Source: Neobacillus muris (GTDB lineage Bacteria > Bacillota > Bacilli > Bacillales > Cytobacillaceae). From it: DNA of 64,000 bases. A model generated the notes under the pieces. That model made no database searches. It was not told the DNA's origin and saw nothing but the letters and a program-made list of their open reading frames with translations. Below are positions 1 to 8,028 of the stretch, in pieces (the first letter of the stretch is position 1; every line of letters starts with the position of its first letter). The stretch spans positions 1-64,000 of the forward strand of contig NZ_CALPDF010000004.1 of NCBI RefSeq assembly GCF_943193175.1. Reading direction: 5' to 3'. A program made the translations under genes and the position numbers.

Positions 1-167
1 GCATCGGTTTCCCGATGTTATCCCAGTCTTACAGGCAGGTTGCCCACGTGTTACTCACCCGTCCGCCGCTAATCTTCGGGAGCAAGCTCCTAAAGATCCG
101 CTCGACTTGCATGTATTAGGCACGCCGCCAGCGTTCGTCCTGAGCCAGGATCAAACTCTCCAAGAAA
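1..167 (-). rRNA. 16S rRNA, 5' end (partial)
   Basis: The complement reads the universal 16S start, including the AGAGTTTGATCCTGGCTCAG primer site (complement of 140-159), then GACGAACGCTGGCGGCGTGCC and the first variable region. Only about 165 bases are present; the rest of the rrn operon lies off the left edge. The 5' end is placed about 8 bases before AGAGTTTG by analogy with known 16S ends, so it is good to a few bases. Any reading frame across this stretch (for example 90-308) is not a gene. Confidence 0.97.
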
Positions 168-248
168 GTTGATATAGCTCATAAAAAATAACGTTGGCTT
201 CATTTCAAAAAGAAACGAATATTTTATTGTTGACGTTTTTGTTTGTTT

Positions 249-263
249 AGTTTTCAAAGAACA
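249..263 (-). promoter_or_regulatory. rrn leader boxA-like antitermination element
   Basis: The complement reads TGTTCTTTGAAAACT. This is the motif usually found in Bacillus rrn leaders and spacers and linked to boxA/Nus antitermination and processing. It lies between the P2 promoter and the 16S start, as expected. Confidence 0.6.
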
Positions 264-309
264 ATTATTGCTTGTCCAACATTTTTTGTCGTTCAAAGGC
301 GACCTCATT

Positions 310-339
310 AATATATCATATCGCTCGTTAGAAAGTCAA
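310..339 (-). promoter_or_regulatory. rrn promoter P2
   Basis: On the minus strand a -35 TTGACT (334-339) and a -10 TATATT (310-315) are separated by 18 bases. It is the downstream member of a tandem pair feeding the 16S gene, as in Bacillus rrn operons. Confidence 0.7.
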
Positions 340-394
340 TAACATTTTTAAATAATTTTTATCGTTTCTGACGTTCCAAAAGAGGACGAAAACT

Positions 395-423
395 AATATA
401 ACACGATTAAAAAATGATTGCAA
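395..423 (-). promoter_or_regulatory. rrn promoter P1
   Basis: On the minus strand TTGCAA (418-423) and TATATT (395-400) are separated by exactly 17 bases, about 85 bases upstream of P2. The flanking DNA is A/T-tract rich, which suits an UP-element-like context. Nothing else is visible between here and the divergent mgtC-like gene at 647. Confidence 0.65.
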
Positions 424-646
424 TATAATTTCAAAAAAGTTTTGTAGAACAAACATTAATTTTCCCCATTTCTTCGGATCAGGAAGCAAAGCATATAATG
501 AAATCATGATAAAAAATCATAAACAAACCTCTGTCTGTATATGAATAAGATATTATTATTTAAATTAGTTATATTGTTTCTTTCTTAGTACACTCATTTG
601 TGTAAGAATTTAATTTAATATTGATAAAAGATAGGCGTGAGGAAAT

Positions 647-1342
647 ATGACAGGCATAGAAGAAAATATTTTAATTAAACTAGGGATTTCCGCTATATTC
701 GGACTGGTTATCGGGCTGGAACGAGAATTAAAAAGGAAACCGGTTGGACTTAAGACCAGTTTGGTCATTTCAGTGGTAAGCTGCTTACTAACAATTGTCT
801 CTATAGAGTCAGCCTATACGTTTCCTGCTCCAGAGAATGTCACCATTACGATGGATCCGCTTCGTTTAGCTGCTCAAATTATTTCGGGAATTGGTTTTTT
901 GGGTGCAGGTGTCATCCTTAGGCGTGGTAATGACAGCATTTCAGGTTTAACGACTGCCGCCATGATTTGGGGGGCAGCGGGAATTGGCGTCGCAGTAGGA
1001 GCTGGATTTTATATAGAAGCTTTCGCCGGCGTCGCATTACTGATTATTAGTGTCGAGTTTGTCCCATTCTTAATGAAAGTCTTTGGCCCTAAACAATTGC
1101 GCGAAAAAGAAATCATGCTGCACCTGCACATTAGAGATAAAGAGCAAATTGAAAAAGCCATTTCTTATTTGATGGAAAAACAGTATATAATCCGCCGTTT
1201 AAAAATTAAAGATTTGGATAATGGCGATCATCTAGTTCAAATACTTGTGGCTGTGGATTATCGCGAAAAGCCAACAGAGGTTTATGCAGCGGTTTCCAGT
1301 CTGGATGGGGTTCAAAAAGTTGAAATCGAAAGTATCGGATAA
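647..1342 (+). CDS. MgtC/SapB family membrane protein
   Basis: A 231-residue protein of the MgtC family, which in pathogens inhibits the F-type ATPase and supports growth at low magnesium; the role in soil bacilli is not settled. The N-terminal half has about four to five membrane segments with the family signatures GLVIGLEREL (19-28), GIGFLGAGVI (81-90) and LTTAAMIWGAAG (101-112). The C-terminal 75 residues form a soluble ACT-like domain. The start is ATG after GTGAGGAAAT. It is divergent from the rrn operon and followed by a tRNA with its own promoter, so it is probably monocistronic. Identification to family is safe; the function is not. Confidence 0.9.
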   Translation: MTGIEENILIKLGISAIFGLVIGLERELKRKPVGLKTSLVISVVSCLLTIVSIESAYTFPAPENVTITMDPLRLAAQIISGIGFLGAGVILRRGNDSISGLTTAAMIWGAAGIGVAVGAGFYIEAFAGVALLIISVEFVPFLMKVFGPKQLREKEIMLHLHIRDKEQIEKAISYLMEKQYIIRRLKIKDLDNGDHLVQILVAVDYREKPTEVYAAVSSLDGVQKVEIESIG

Positions 1343-1371
1343 TTTGGGATTATATTTTTTAAAAATTCCTC

Positions 1372-1400
1372 TTGCAATCTCAAAATAATCGTTATATAAT
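1372..1400 (+). promoter_or_regulatory. promoter of tRNA-Ala
   Basis: TTGCAA (1372-1377), a 17-base spacer and a perfect TATAAT (1395-1400) lie 18 bases before the tRNA. This is a textbook sigma-A promoter. Confidence 0.8.
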
Positions 1401-1417
1401 TTCGAATGTACTCAATT

Positions 1418-1490
<73 letters not shown>

Positions 1491-1492
1491 TA

Positions 1493-1527
1493 ATAAAAAA
1501 ACCTTTGCGGCTGCAAAGGTTTTTTTA
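1493..1527 (+). terminator. Rho-independent terminator after tRNA-Ala
   Basis: ACCTTTGC (1501-1508) pairs with GCAAAGGT (1513-1520) around a four-base loop, flanked by an A run and a T run. It immediately follows the tRNA. Confidence 0.9.
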
Positions 1528-1574
1528 TTTTTAAGTCTCTATTATAACTGAACGGTGATTTACAGTCCTTGAAA

Positions 1575-1710
1575 AATAAACGGAAAAATTCCGCTTAAAT
1601 TAGGAAATATGGGTATTTCCTTAAAAATAAGAGAGCATTTTCCGTTTATTGTATCGAAAACAATGAATTTTGGCTTATTTAAAGTCGTTAAGCGGAAATT
1701 CTCCGCCTAT
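1575..1710. repeat. CGGAAA/TTTCCG hairpin repeats
   Basis: Arms AATAAACGGAAAA (1575-1587) and TTTTCCGTTTATT (1638-1650) are perfectly complementary. They enclose a second hairpin, AGGAAATA (1602-1609) with TATTTCCT (1614-1621). A related AAGCGGAAATTCTCCGC segment follows near 1690. No coding potential is seen in 1531-1810. It resembles the small dispersed intergenic repeats of Bacillaceae, though copy number cannot be judged from one window. Confidence 0.55.
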
Positions 1711-1818
1711 TAATTCCTATACCTACACGACAATCAACACTGAACCCTAACAGAGCCATTTTTAAAAGCCGCCTATTACCTTCCTATAAAAATTTTTCTG
1801 TTTTATTAACATTTCCTC

Positions 1819-1848
1819 TTGCAACCAATATCCACTTAAAACTATAAT
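1819..1848 (+). promoter_or_regulatory. promoter of DUF485/symporter operon
   Basis: TTGCAA (1819-1824), an 18-base spacer and TATAAT (1843-1848) lie about 150 bases before the first gene. The long leader contains a strong Shine-Dalgarno-like AAAGGAGGG near 1887 that serves no obvious start. Confidence 0.6.
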
Positions 1849-1995
1849 TAAAATCGTAAAATTCCAAATTTTAACAACAACAAATGAAAGGAGGGTATCT
1901 AAAAAGCCAGTATCCACATTTTCTACACTCGCGATTCTCCAGCATTTATTTTTTCTTTTTTTAATATGGGTTTATTTGAAAGGGGGAACTTCAGC

Positions 1996-2322
1996 ATGGA
2001 AGCTGAAGAAATGAACAAAAGTTTTGAAAACGATTACAATTCTATTGTACAGTCCGCTTCGTTCCAGACATTACTCTCAGAAAAGAAAAAATTTATTATC
2101 CCTTTTACCATCTTCTTCTTTTGTTTCTACTTTGCATTGCCAATTCTAACTTCCTATTCTAAGGTGCTAAATACAAAATTTATAGGTGAAATCACTTGGG
2201 CATGGGTGTTTGCCTTTCTACAATTCATTATGACATGGGGATTATGCATGCTTTATTCTAAAAAAGCGGCAAAATTTGATGACTTAACCAAACAAATTAA
2301 ATCCGAAAGGGGGATGGAATAA
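1996..2322 (+). CDS. DUF485 membrane protein, symporter partner
   Basis: A 108-residue protein with two hydrophobic segments (roughly residues 40-62 and 75-97 of this version) and polar ends. DUF485 proteins are regularly encoded just before sodium/acetate symporters of the SSS family; their precise role is unknown, with assembly or regulation suggested. ATG at 1996 is chosen because GAAAGGGGG ends nine bases before it. An in-frame ATG at 1966 has no ribosome binding site. The stop codon directly abuts the TTG start of the symporter, so the two genes are translationally coupled. Confidence 0.85.
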   Translation: MEAEEMNKSFENDYNSIVQSASFQTLLSEKKKFIIPFTIFFFCFYFALPILTSYSKVLNTKFIGEITWAWVFAFLQFIMTWGLCMLYSKKAAKFDDLTKQIKSERGME

Positions 2323-3867
2323 TTGAACACCCCTGCGTTCCTCATGTTCCTTGCCATCGTATTCGTTACACTCATCATCACCTACTATGCTTCGAAAAAA
2401 ACGAAAAATGCAAGCGAGTTTTACACGGCTGGCGGAGGCCTGACCGGCTGGCAAAACGGTTTAGCCATTGCCGGTGACTACATGTCGGCTGCTTCCTTTC
2501 TTGGTATCGCAGGAGCAGTTGCCTTAACAGGCTTTGACGGTTTCTTTTACAGCATCGGCTTTCTGGTGGCCTACCTCGTTGTTCTCTATTTAGTCGCTGA
2601 GCCTCTTCGGAATCTTGGAAAATACACATTTGCTGATATGATTGCTGCGCGTTTTAATGCTAAAAAAATCCGGGGTTTTGCTGCCATGAATACAGTAGCC
2701 ATCTCCATCTTTTATATGATTGCACAGCTTGTCGGTGCAGGTGCGCTTATCAAATTATTATTGGGTCTGGAATATACTACATCCGTTTTAATTGTAGGGG
2801 TTTTAATGACTGTTTATGTCATTTTTGGCGGAATGCACGCAACAAGCTGGGTACAAATTATTAAAGCAATCCTGTTAATGGGAGGCACGCTGGTTATTTC
2901 CATTATTGTATTTGCCAAATTCAACTTCAGTGTTACGGATATGTTTGCCCAAATGAAGACAGCCACTCCGTTAAAGAATGCGTTTCTAAATCCGGGAGTT
3001 AAGTATAAAGATGGCATTGATACACTGTCCCTAAATATGGGGCTGGTTCTTGGAACTGCTGGTTTGCCGCATATCTTAGTCCGGTTCTTTACTGTAAAAG
3101 ATGCAAAAATGGCACGTTCCTCGGTCGTATATGCTACATGGATCATCGGTATTTTTTACGTTATGACCATTTTTCTAGGCTTTGGCGCTGCGGCATTTGT
3201 TGGGACAGACAAAATTGTGGCAGCCAACCCGGCCGGCAACATGGCTGCACCACTGCTCGCGAAAGCACTGGGAGGCAATATGTTATTTGCCTTTATTTCG
3301 GCAGTTGCTTTTGCGACAATCTTAGCTGTGGTAGCCGGCCTTGTTTTAACGGCGGCTTCTGCTTTCGCCCATGATTTTTATAACGAAATCCTGAAGAAAG
3401 GCAAAGCAACAGAAAAACAGCAGGTCAATATGGCACGCTGGGCTGCGATTGGCGTTTCTGTCCTTTCGATTATCCTGGCATTAGGAGCACAAACCTTGAA
3501 TGTGGCTTTCCTTGTTTCCCTTGCTTTTGCAGTGGCTGCAAGTGCTAATTTACCGGTTATCATTTATACGATTTACTGGAAGCGCTTTAATACAACTGGA
3601 GCCGTCTGGGCAATGATTATTGGATTGATTTCTTCTGTTGGTTTAGTTATTTTCAGCCCCAATGTTTTCAGTCCCGAGGCTGGTGCCGCCATATTTGTCG
3701 GAGAACCATTATTCCCATATACGACTCCTGGCATCGTTTCGATTCCGCTCGGATTTATTGCCGGATACCTAGGAACCATTTTCTCCCGCCAAAGGGCTGA
3801 TGTGAAAAAATACGAGGAGGTTCTTGTAAAATCGAACACAGGAATAAGTTTATCTGATAACTCCTAA
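2323..3867 (+). CDS. sodium:solute symporter, acetate/pyruvate type (SSS family)
   Basis: A 514-residue transporter of the ActP/YwcA branch of the SSS family, which imports short monocarboxylates such as acetate with sodium. It has about 13 membrane segments. The family signature around residues 30-65 (FYTAGGGLTGWQNGLAIAGD, then MSAASFLG) and the GTAGLPHILVRFF loop (about 245-257) are clear. The start is TTG directly after the DUF485 stop, with AAAGGGGG about nine bases upstream. Substrate is inferred from family and from the DUF485 neighbour; pyruvate or another monocarboxylate is possible. Confidence 0.88.
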   Translation: MNTPAFLMFLAIVFVTLIITYYASKKTKNASEFYTAGGGLTGWQNGLAIAGDYMSAASFLGIAGAVALTGFDGFFYSIGFLVAYLVVLYLVAEPLRNLGKYTFADMIAARFNAKKIRGFAAMNTVAISIFYMIAQLVGAGALIKLLLGLEYTTSVLIVGVLMTVYVIFGGMHATSWVQIIKAILLMGGTLVISIIVFAKFNFSVTDMFAQMKTATPLKNAFLNPGVKYKDGIDTLSLNMGLVLGTAGLPHILVRFFTVKDAKMARSSVVYATWIIGIFYVMTIFLGFGAAAFVGTDKIVAANPAGNMAAPLLAKALGGNMLFAFISAVAFATILAVVAGLVLTAASAFAHDFYNEILKKGKATEKQQVNMARWAAIGVSVLSIILALGAQTLNVAFLVSLAFAVAASANLPVIIYTIYWKRFNTTGAVWAMIIGLISSVGLVIFSPNVFSPEAGAAIFVGEPLFPYTTPGIVSIPLGFIAGYLGTIFSRQRADVKKYEEVLVKSNTGISLSDNS

Positions 3868-3872
3868 AGTAA

Positions 3873-3908
3873 AGAGAGGGTGACTCCATAGCAGATGTCC
3901 CCCTCTCT
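3873..3908. terminator. bidirectional terminator between convergent genes
   Basis: AGAGAGGG (3873-3880) pairs with CCCTCTCT (3901-3908). The stem lies between the symporter and the convergent helicase gene and can serve both. Confidence 0.75.
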
Positions 3909-3911
3909 CAT

Positions 3912-5273
3912 TTATTTCTTGGTTATTTTCCGATTACTTCCTAAAGTTTGCTTGCCTTTCATAGAGCTTTTTTGAGGCCGGCCTTGGGATACTTGCCCCC
4001 TTTTTCCCTCCTGTTTTTTACCCGCCGGCTTCTGATTTTTATTGTTCCTGCTTTGGAAAGCACGATTAGAGGAAGTCTGTTTTTTCTTTGCTGCAGCTTT
4101 ATTTTGTGTCCTGCCGACCCCTTCGCTGTTCTCCTGACTCCCTTCACGTTCCTTTTTTGTATTTCCTAAATTCTGTTTTTGGATGGTGGTTTGGGTGGAT
4201 TTTTCGATTAAATCCAATGCGGCGCGGTCAGCGGAGGAGTATAGTGTAATCGCTAACCCTCTCATTCCAGCCCTGCCTGTACGCCCAATCCGGTGAATAT
4301 AGCTCTCCGCATCCTGAGGGATATCATAATTAAACACATGCGTAACTCCCTCAACATCCAGTCCTCTTGCTGCAACATCTGTCGCAATTAACAACTGGGT
4401 TTTAGCCTCTCTAAATCGCTTGATTGCCTGTTCCCTCTTTGCCTGAGACAAATCGCCATGCAGCTCGTCACAAGAATATCCTTGGGCTTTCAGCGCATCA
4501 TAAAGTTTACTGACCCTCCGTTTTGTCCGGCAGAAAATCACGGCTAAAAATGGACGGTACATTTCAATTAATTCAATTAATGTGGCTTGTTTTGCCCGGT
4601 CAGTAGTGTGAATGGCAATCTGTTTAACATTTTCGGCTGGTCTTTGTACGCTTTCAATTTGAATATTTTTCGGTTCCTGCATATACCTCGTTGCTAAATT
4701 TCGTATCTCAGAAGGAAGGGTGGCTGAGAATAACATTGTCTGCCGGCTTTCAGGAGTCACCTTGATGATGTCCTCTACCTCAGCTAAAAAGCCAATATGC
4801 AGCATTTGATCCGCTTCATCCAGTACAAGAAAGGAAATTTCCGATAAATCGATTGTTCCTCTTCTAATATGGTCTAACAGCCGTCCCGGTGTCCCTACCA
4901 CAATTTTCCTGCCTGCTTTCAATTTATTTAACTGCTTATCAAAATCCTGTCCCCCATAAACAGCTAAAACATTTACATCTTCCCATTTTTCAATTAATTT
5001 ATTAAATTCATGTGTGATCTGAATCGCCAATTCTCTTGTGGGAGTTACGATCAGTGCTTGTACAGCATCTATATTTCGGTTTATTTTTTCTAATAGCGGA
5101 AGGACGAATGCAAATGTTTTTCCTGTACCGGTCTGTGCCTGGGCCATGATATCTTTCCCTGCCAGAATAGCAGGAATCGCCTGTTCTTGTATAGGTGTGG
5201 GGCTGGCTACTCCAAACTTTCGCAGATCCTCCGTAACTGTTTGTGAAATGCCTAAGGATAAAAAGTCTGACAT
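3912..5273 (-). CDS. DEAD-box ATP-dependent RNA helicase
   Basis: A 453-residue cytoplasmic RNA helicase of the CshA/DeaD type. Motifs in order: Q-motif near 23-30, AQTGTGKT (45-52), PTREL (78-82), TPGRL (128-132), DEAD (152-155), SAT (183-185) and [10 protein letters not shown] near 325. The last 80 or so residues are basic, Gln/Lys-rich and low in complexity, typical of an RNA-binding tail. Such enzymes unwind structured RNA in ribosome assembly, mRNA decay and cold adaptation. The ATG at 5273 has GGAG six bases upstream; an ATG six codons earlier lacks a ribosome binding site. Which Bacillus paralogue it matches cannot be decided by eye. Confidence 0.92.
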   Translation of the reverse strand: MSDFLSLGISQTVTEDLRKFGVASPTPIQEQAIPAILAGKDIMAQAQTGTGKTFAFVLPLLEKINRNIDAVQALIVTPTRELAIQITHEFNKLIEKWEDVNVLAVYGGQDFDKQLNKLKAGRKIVVGTPGRLLDHIRRGTIDLSEISFLVLDEADQMLHIGFLAEVEDIIKVTPESRQTMLFSATLPSEIRNLATRYMQEPKNIQIESVQRPAENVKQIAIHTTDRAKQATLIELIEMYRPFLAVIFCRTKRRVSKLYDALKAQGYSCDELHGDLSQAKREQAIKRFREAKTQLLIATDVAARGLDVEGVTHVFNYDIPQDAESYIHRIGRTGRAGMRGLAITLYSSADRAALDLIEKSTQTTIQKQNLGNTKKEREGSQENSEGVGRTQNKAAAKKKQTSSNRAFQSRNNKNQKPAGKKQEGKRGQVSQGRPQKSSMKGKQTLGSNRKITKK

Positions 5274-5397
5274 GGGATCTCCAACTTTCATTATATTTTT
5301 TATTGATAAAAACTAACAATTGCCTTTTTTATTCATTAACGCTATAATTCCTATAAAACCAATTAAATTAATCGGAATTAGAAAGAAGGGATAAACG

Positions 5398-5973
5398 TTG
5401 ATCAAGCAAAGTTTCCTCATCCTTCATGGATTAGGCGGGAGCGGACTAGACCATTGGCAAACCTGGTTAGCGCATGAACTGCAAATAAGAAATGGTGATG
5501 TTTTTTACCCTGCTTTTTCAAACTTTGATTCACCAAATAAGCAGGTTTGGCTAGAAGAACTGGATACTGTCATGAATACGATACCTAAGAATCAGCCGTT
5601 AACTGTTATTGCTCATAGCTTAGGCTGCATTCTATGGCTTCATTATACTGCCAGCCAAAATCGAAAATTGGCAAATCGTGTCATTCTTGTTGCCCCTCCT
5701 TCTCCAAACATCGTCCTTAATGCTGCAATAACTTTCTACCCAGTTCCGTTAAGTGGCACAAATCTAACACGCACCGCTGAAGATACCTTATTTGTCCATT
5801 CAACCAATGATCCTTATTGCAGTATGGAAGATGCAAAGTGCTTTAAAAAATTAGGTCTTCCTTCCATGATTTTTCCTCAATCGGGCCATATCAATACTGA
5901 ATCTGGACATGGAAAATGGCCGTGGATCCTGCAACAATGTCTGGCAGAAGATAGTCAGACTGTTATTATATAA
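5398..5973 (+). CDS. RBBP9/YdeN-like serine hydrolase
   Basis: A 191-residue single-domain alpha/beta hydrolase of the RBBP9/YdeN family, small esterases of unclear physiological substrate. The oxyanion-loop motif HGLGGSG (10-16), nucleophile elbow AHSLGC with Ser74, Asp138 (STNDPY) and His164 (QSGHIN) give a complete catalytic triad. No signal peptide or membrane segment is present, so it is cytoplasmic. The start is TTG after AGAAGGGATAAACG. It is a single gene, divergent from the helicase and followed by a terminator. Confidence 0.85.
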   Translation: MIKQSFLILHGLGGSGLDHWQTWLAHELQIRNGDVFYPAFSNFDSPNKQVWLEELDTVMNTIPKNQPLTVIAHSLGCILWLHYTASQNRKLANRVILVAPPSPNIVLNAAITFYPVPLSGTNLTRTAEDTLFVHSTNDPYCSMEDAKCFKKLGLPSMIFPQSGHINTESGHGKWPWILQQCLAEDSQTVII

Positions 5974-5984
5974 CATTTTAGCTG

Positions 5985-6012
5985 AAGAGTAAGGGAAACC
6001 TTGCTCTTTTTT
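5985..6012 (+). terminator. terminator after RBBP9-like hydrolase
   Basis: AAGAGTAAGG (5985-5994) pairs, with one internal mismatch, with CCTTGCTCTT (5999-6008), followed by a T run. Confidence 0.7.
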
Positions 6013-6105
6013 GATTGTTATTTCTAATCATTGCATGTATGATTATTTCATCGATTTTAGCGATAGTGATCAATCCATTTTATCTATAATGAGAGGGGAA
6101 AGACA

Positions 6106-6996
6106 TTGGATTTACACCAACTTTACGTGTTCACGAAAGTAGTGGAGCATAAAAGCTTTTCAAAAGCAGCAGAAGATATTTACTTGAGCCAATCAACGGT
6201 GAGTTCGCATATACAAGCATTAGAAAAAACATTGGAAACCAAACTGTTTGACCGGATTGGCAGAGAACCCGTTTTAACCCCCCAAGGAGAAAGGCTCTAT
6301 CAATGGGCCCTCAAATTATTGTATATTAAAGACCAAGCATTATTTGATTTAAAAAAAGGAATGACAGACCTTCGGGGTATCATTCGAATTGCGGCAAGCT
6401 CTGTTCCAGGACAATTTATGATTCCCAAAATGGTCAAACAGTTTCGGGAAAAGTATCCCTCTGCTATCTTTCATATCGACCAATCTTCATCGAAATTAGC
6501 TGTTGAAAAAGTGCTTAAAGGCACAGCAGATTTAGGTGTTATTGGTGAAAAATTCGAAAGCGACAAACTTAACTATATCCCATTATTGAAAGAAAAGCTC
6601 GTTCTCATTACATCCAGCCAAACAAATTTGCCAGACGAAGTGAATATGAACGATATTCTGCAGTACCCGTTTATCATGAGGAATTCCGATTCGGGGACAA
6701 ACGCCTTGTTGGAAAAATTATTAAGGAAAAACGGCATTAAGAAAGAGCAAATGAATATCATTGCCTACACAGATTCATCCCAAAGTCTCATGCAATTTGT
6801 CATGGAGGGTATCGGAATCTCCATCATATCTGAATTAGCGGCAAAGAGCTATACAAACTTAAATCTGCTAAAACTGCACAACATCAGTGGGTTTGATGAA
6901 GAAAGATTCTTTTATCTTGTCTATAACACTGAGAAAACTCATTCTATGATTGCCAAGTTATTCATCGACACCGCATCAAATCAAAATAATGCATAA
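6106..6996 (+). CDS. LysR family transcriptional regulator
   Basis: A 296-residue LysR regulator with a winged helix-turn-helix at about 1-60 (FSKAAEDIYLSQSTVSSHIQ is the recognition region) and a periplasmic-binding-like effector domain from about 90. The N-terminal sequence resembles the subgroup often labelled selenium-metabolism-associated or CysL-like; that is recalled resemblance, not a search. The start is TTG after GAGAGGGGAAAGACA. LysR proteins usually regulate a divergent neighbour, but here the upstream gene points the same way, so the target is unknown. Confidence 0.88.
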   Translation: MDLHQLYVFTKVVEHKSFSKAAEDIYLSQSTVSSHIQALEKTLETKLFDRIGREPVLTPQGERLYQWALKLLYIKDQALFDLKKGMTDLRGIIRIAASSVPGQFMIPKMVKQFREKYPSAIFHIDQSSSKLAVEKVLKGTADLGVIGEKFESDKLNYIPLLKEKLVLITSSQTNLPDEVNMNDILQYPFIMRNSDSGTNALLEKLLRKNGIKKEQMNIIAYTDSSQSLMQFVMEGIGISIISELAAKSYTNLNLLKLHNISGFDEERFFYLVYNTEKTHSMIAKLFIDTASNQNNA

Positions 6997-7057
6997 GAAA
7001 AGCAGAAGCTCCCTGGTCAGCGCCGTATGGTCGCCTCCAAAAAGCTGACGCTTTCAA
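6997..7057. repeat. probable dispersed Bacillaceae repeat remnant
   Basis: The stretch AGCAGAAGCTCCCTGGTCAG followed by a CGCC-rich segment is more GC-rich than its surroundings. It resembles the 'AAGCGCCTTGGTCAG' type short repeats scattered between genes in many Bacillus genomes. This is recognition from memory; copy number cannot be tested here. Confidence 0.35.
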
Positions 7058-7080
7058 AGTCTTTAACTTTATGCTTATCT

Positions 7081-7107
7081 AAAAATAAAAAACCCAACAT
7101 CGTTGGG
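7081..7107 (-). terminator. terminator of the SDR gene
   Basis: On the minus strand CCCAAC (from 7107 down) pairs with GTTGGG (7098 down to 7093) around a three-base loop, followed by a T-rich tract (complement of 7081-7092), nine bases past the SDR stop. Confidence 0.75.
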
Positions 7108-7115
7108 CATCCCTT

Positions 7116-7865
7116 TTATTCATCATACATCATTTTTCTGGTCATTCCGCCGTCAATCACTAAATTAATCCCTGTGACAAAATTATTATCCGGTGCGGTT
7201 AAATACAGGCAGGCTTGGGCAATGTCATTCGGCTTCCCCACCCTCTTTGAAAAATGCTGCTCATGGTCGGCGTCTGTCAGCTTTGTATAGTCTCCCGTAT
7301 GGATCCAACCCGGTGAAATGGCATTAACCGTAATCCGATCCTCACTTAATGTGGCAGCCAATGCATGGGTAATCGCCACAATCCCCCCCTTAGCTGCCGC
7401 ATAGCTTTCCGAGTTCGGTTCAGACATGATCGCCCTTGTGGAAGCAATATTTACAATCGAACCTCCTGCTGGATTCCCGCGCATAAGCTTTGCCGCTTCT
7501 CTCGAACAAAGGAACACGCTTCTTAAGTTGGTTTGGATGACATCGTCCCATTGCTCAACGGTCAATTCATAAAATGGAAAGAATCCGCCTTTCCCTGCAT
7601 TGTTAATTAAAATGTCGACTGTTCCGAAGCGCTGTTTTACCTCCTTAAATAAAAGAACAATGTCCTGTTCCCTTCGGACATCTGTTTTGATGAATACTGA
7701 ATCTCCTCCAAGCTCCTTAATTTGGCGCCGGGTTTTTTCTCCTGCGTCAGCATCTATATCGGCAATGACGACCTTTCCTCCACTATAGGCAAAAGCTTCC
7801 GCTATCCCGCGGCCAATTCCATTTCCTGCCCCTGTTACCACGATGACCTTACCTGTAAATTTCAT
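7116..7865 (-). CDS. SDR family NAD(P)-dependent oxidoreductase
   Basis: A 249-residue classical short-chain dehydrogenase/reductase. The Rossmann motif TGAGNGIG (11-18), NNAG (88-91) and the catalytic Ser142-Tyr155-Lys159 set (YAAAK) are intact. The acidic residues after the second strand (ADIDAD) suggest a preference for NAD over NADP. The substrate cannot be told from sequence. The ATG follows GGAGCGTGAAAG. It is a single gene with its own terminator, divergent from the GGDEF-EAL gene. Confidence 0.9.
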   Translation of the reverse strand: MKFTGKVIVVTGAGNGIGRGIAEAFAYSGGKVVIADIDADAGEKTRRQIKELGGDSVFIKTDVRREQDIVLLFKEVKQRFGTVDILINNAGKGGFFPFYELTVEQWDDVIQTNLRSVFLCSREAAKLMRGNPAGGSIVNIASTRAIMSEPNSESYAAAKGGIVAITHALAATLSEDRITVNAISPGWIHTGDYTKLTDADHEQHFSKRVGKPNDIAQACLYLTAPDNNFVTGINLVIDGGMTRKMMYDE

Positions 7866-8028
7866 CTTTCACGCTCCTTAAAGGTAATGACATAAATATA
7901 GATTCATTTTATCAAGGCTAGGATTGGAATAAAAGGCTGCCCCCTAGAAAAAACTAAAGAGTAATGTAGCCCGTCGATTCCTCTTGCCTTTAGCTGGGAT
8001 TAATTCGGTATATTGGAGTGTGGATTCA

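Noticed and set aside
90-308. 72-codon open frame on the minus strand
   Set aside because: It runs through the 16S start and its leader; it is rRNA sequence, not protein-coding.
2378-2629. Minus-strand open frame inside the symporter gene
   Set aside because: It is a shadow of a well-conserved gene, has no ribosome binding site and no recognisable sequence.
3959-4147. Small basic minus-strand frame within the helicase tail
   Set aside because: It is an out-of-frame reading of the low-complexity basic tail of the helicase.
6106-6996. Assigning the LysR protein to selenium metabolism
   Set aside because: The resemblance is only at family-name level and no selenium genes are nearby, so no role is claimed.
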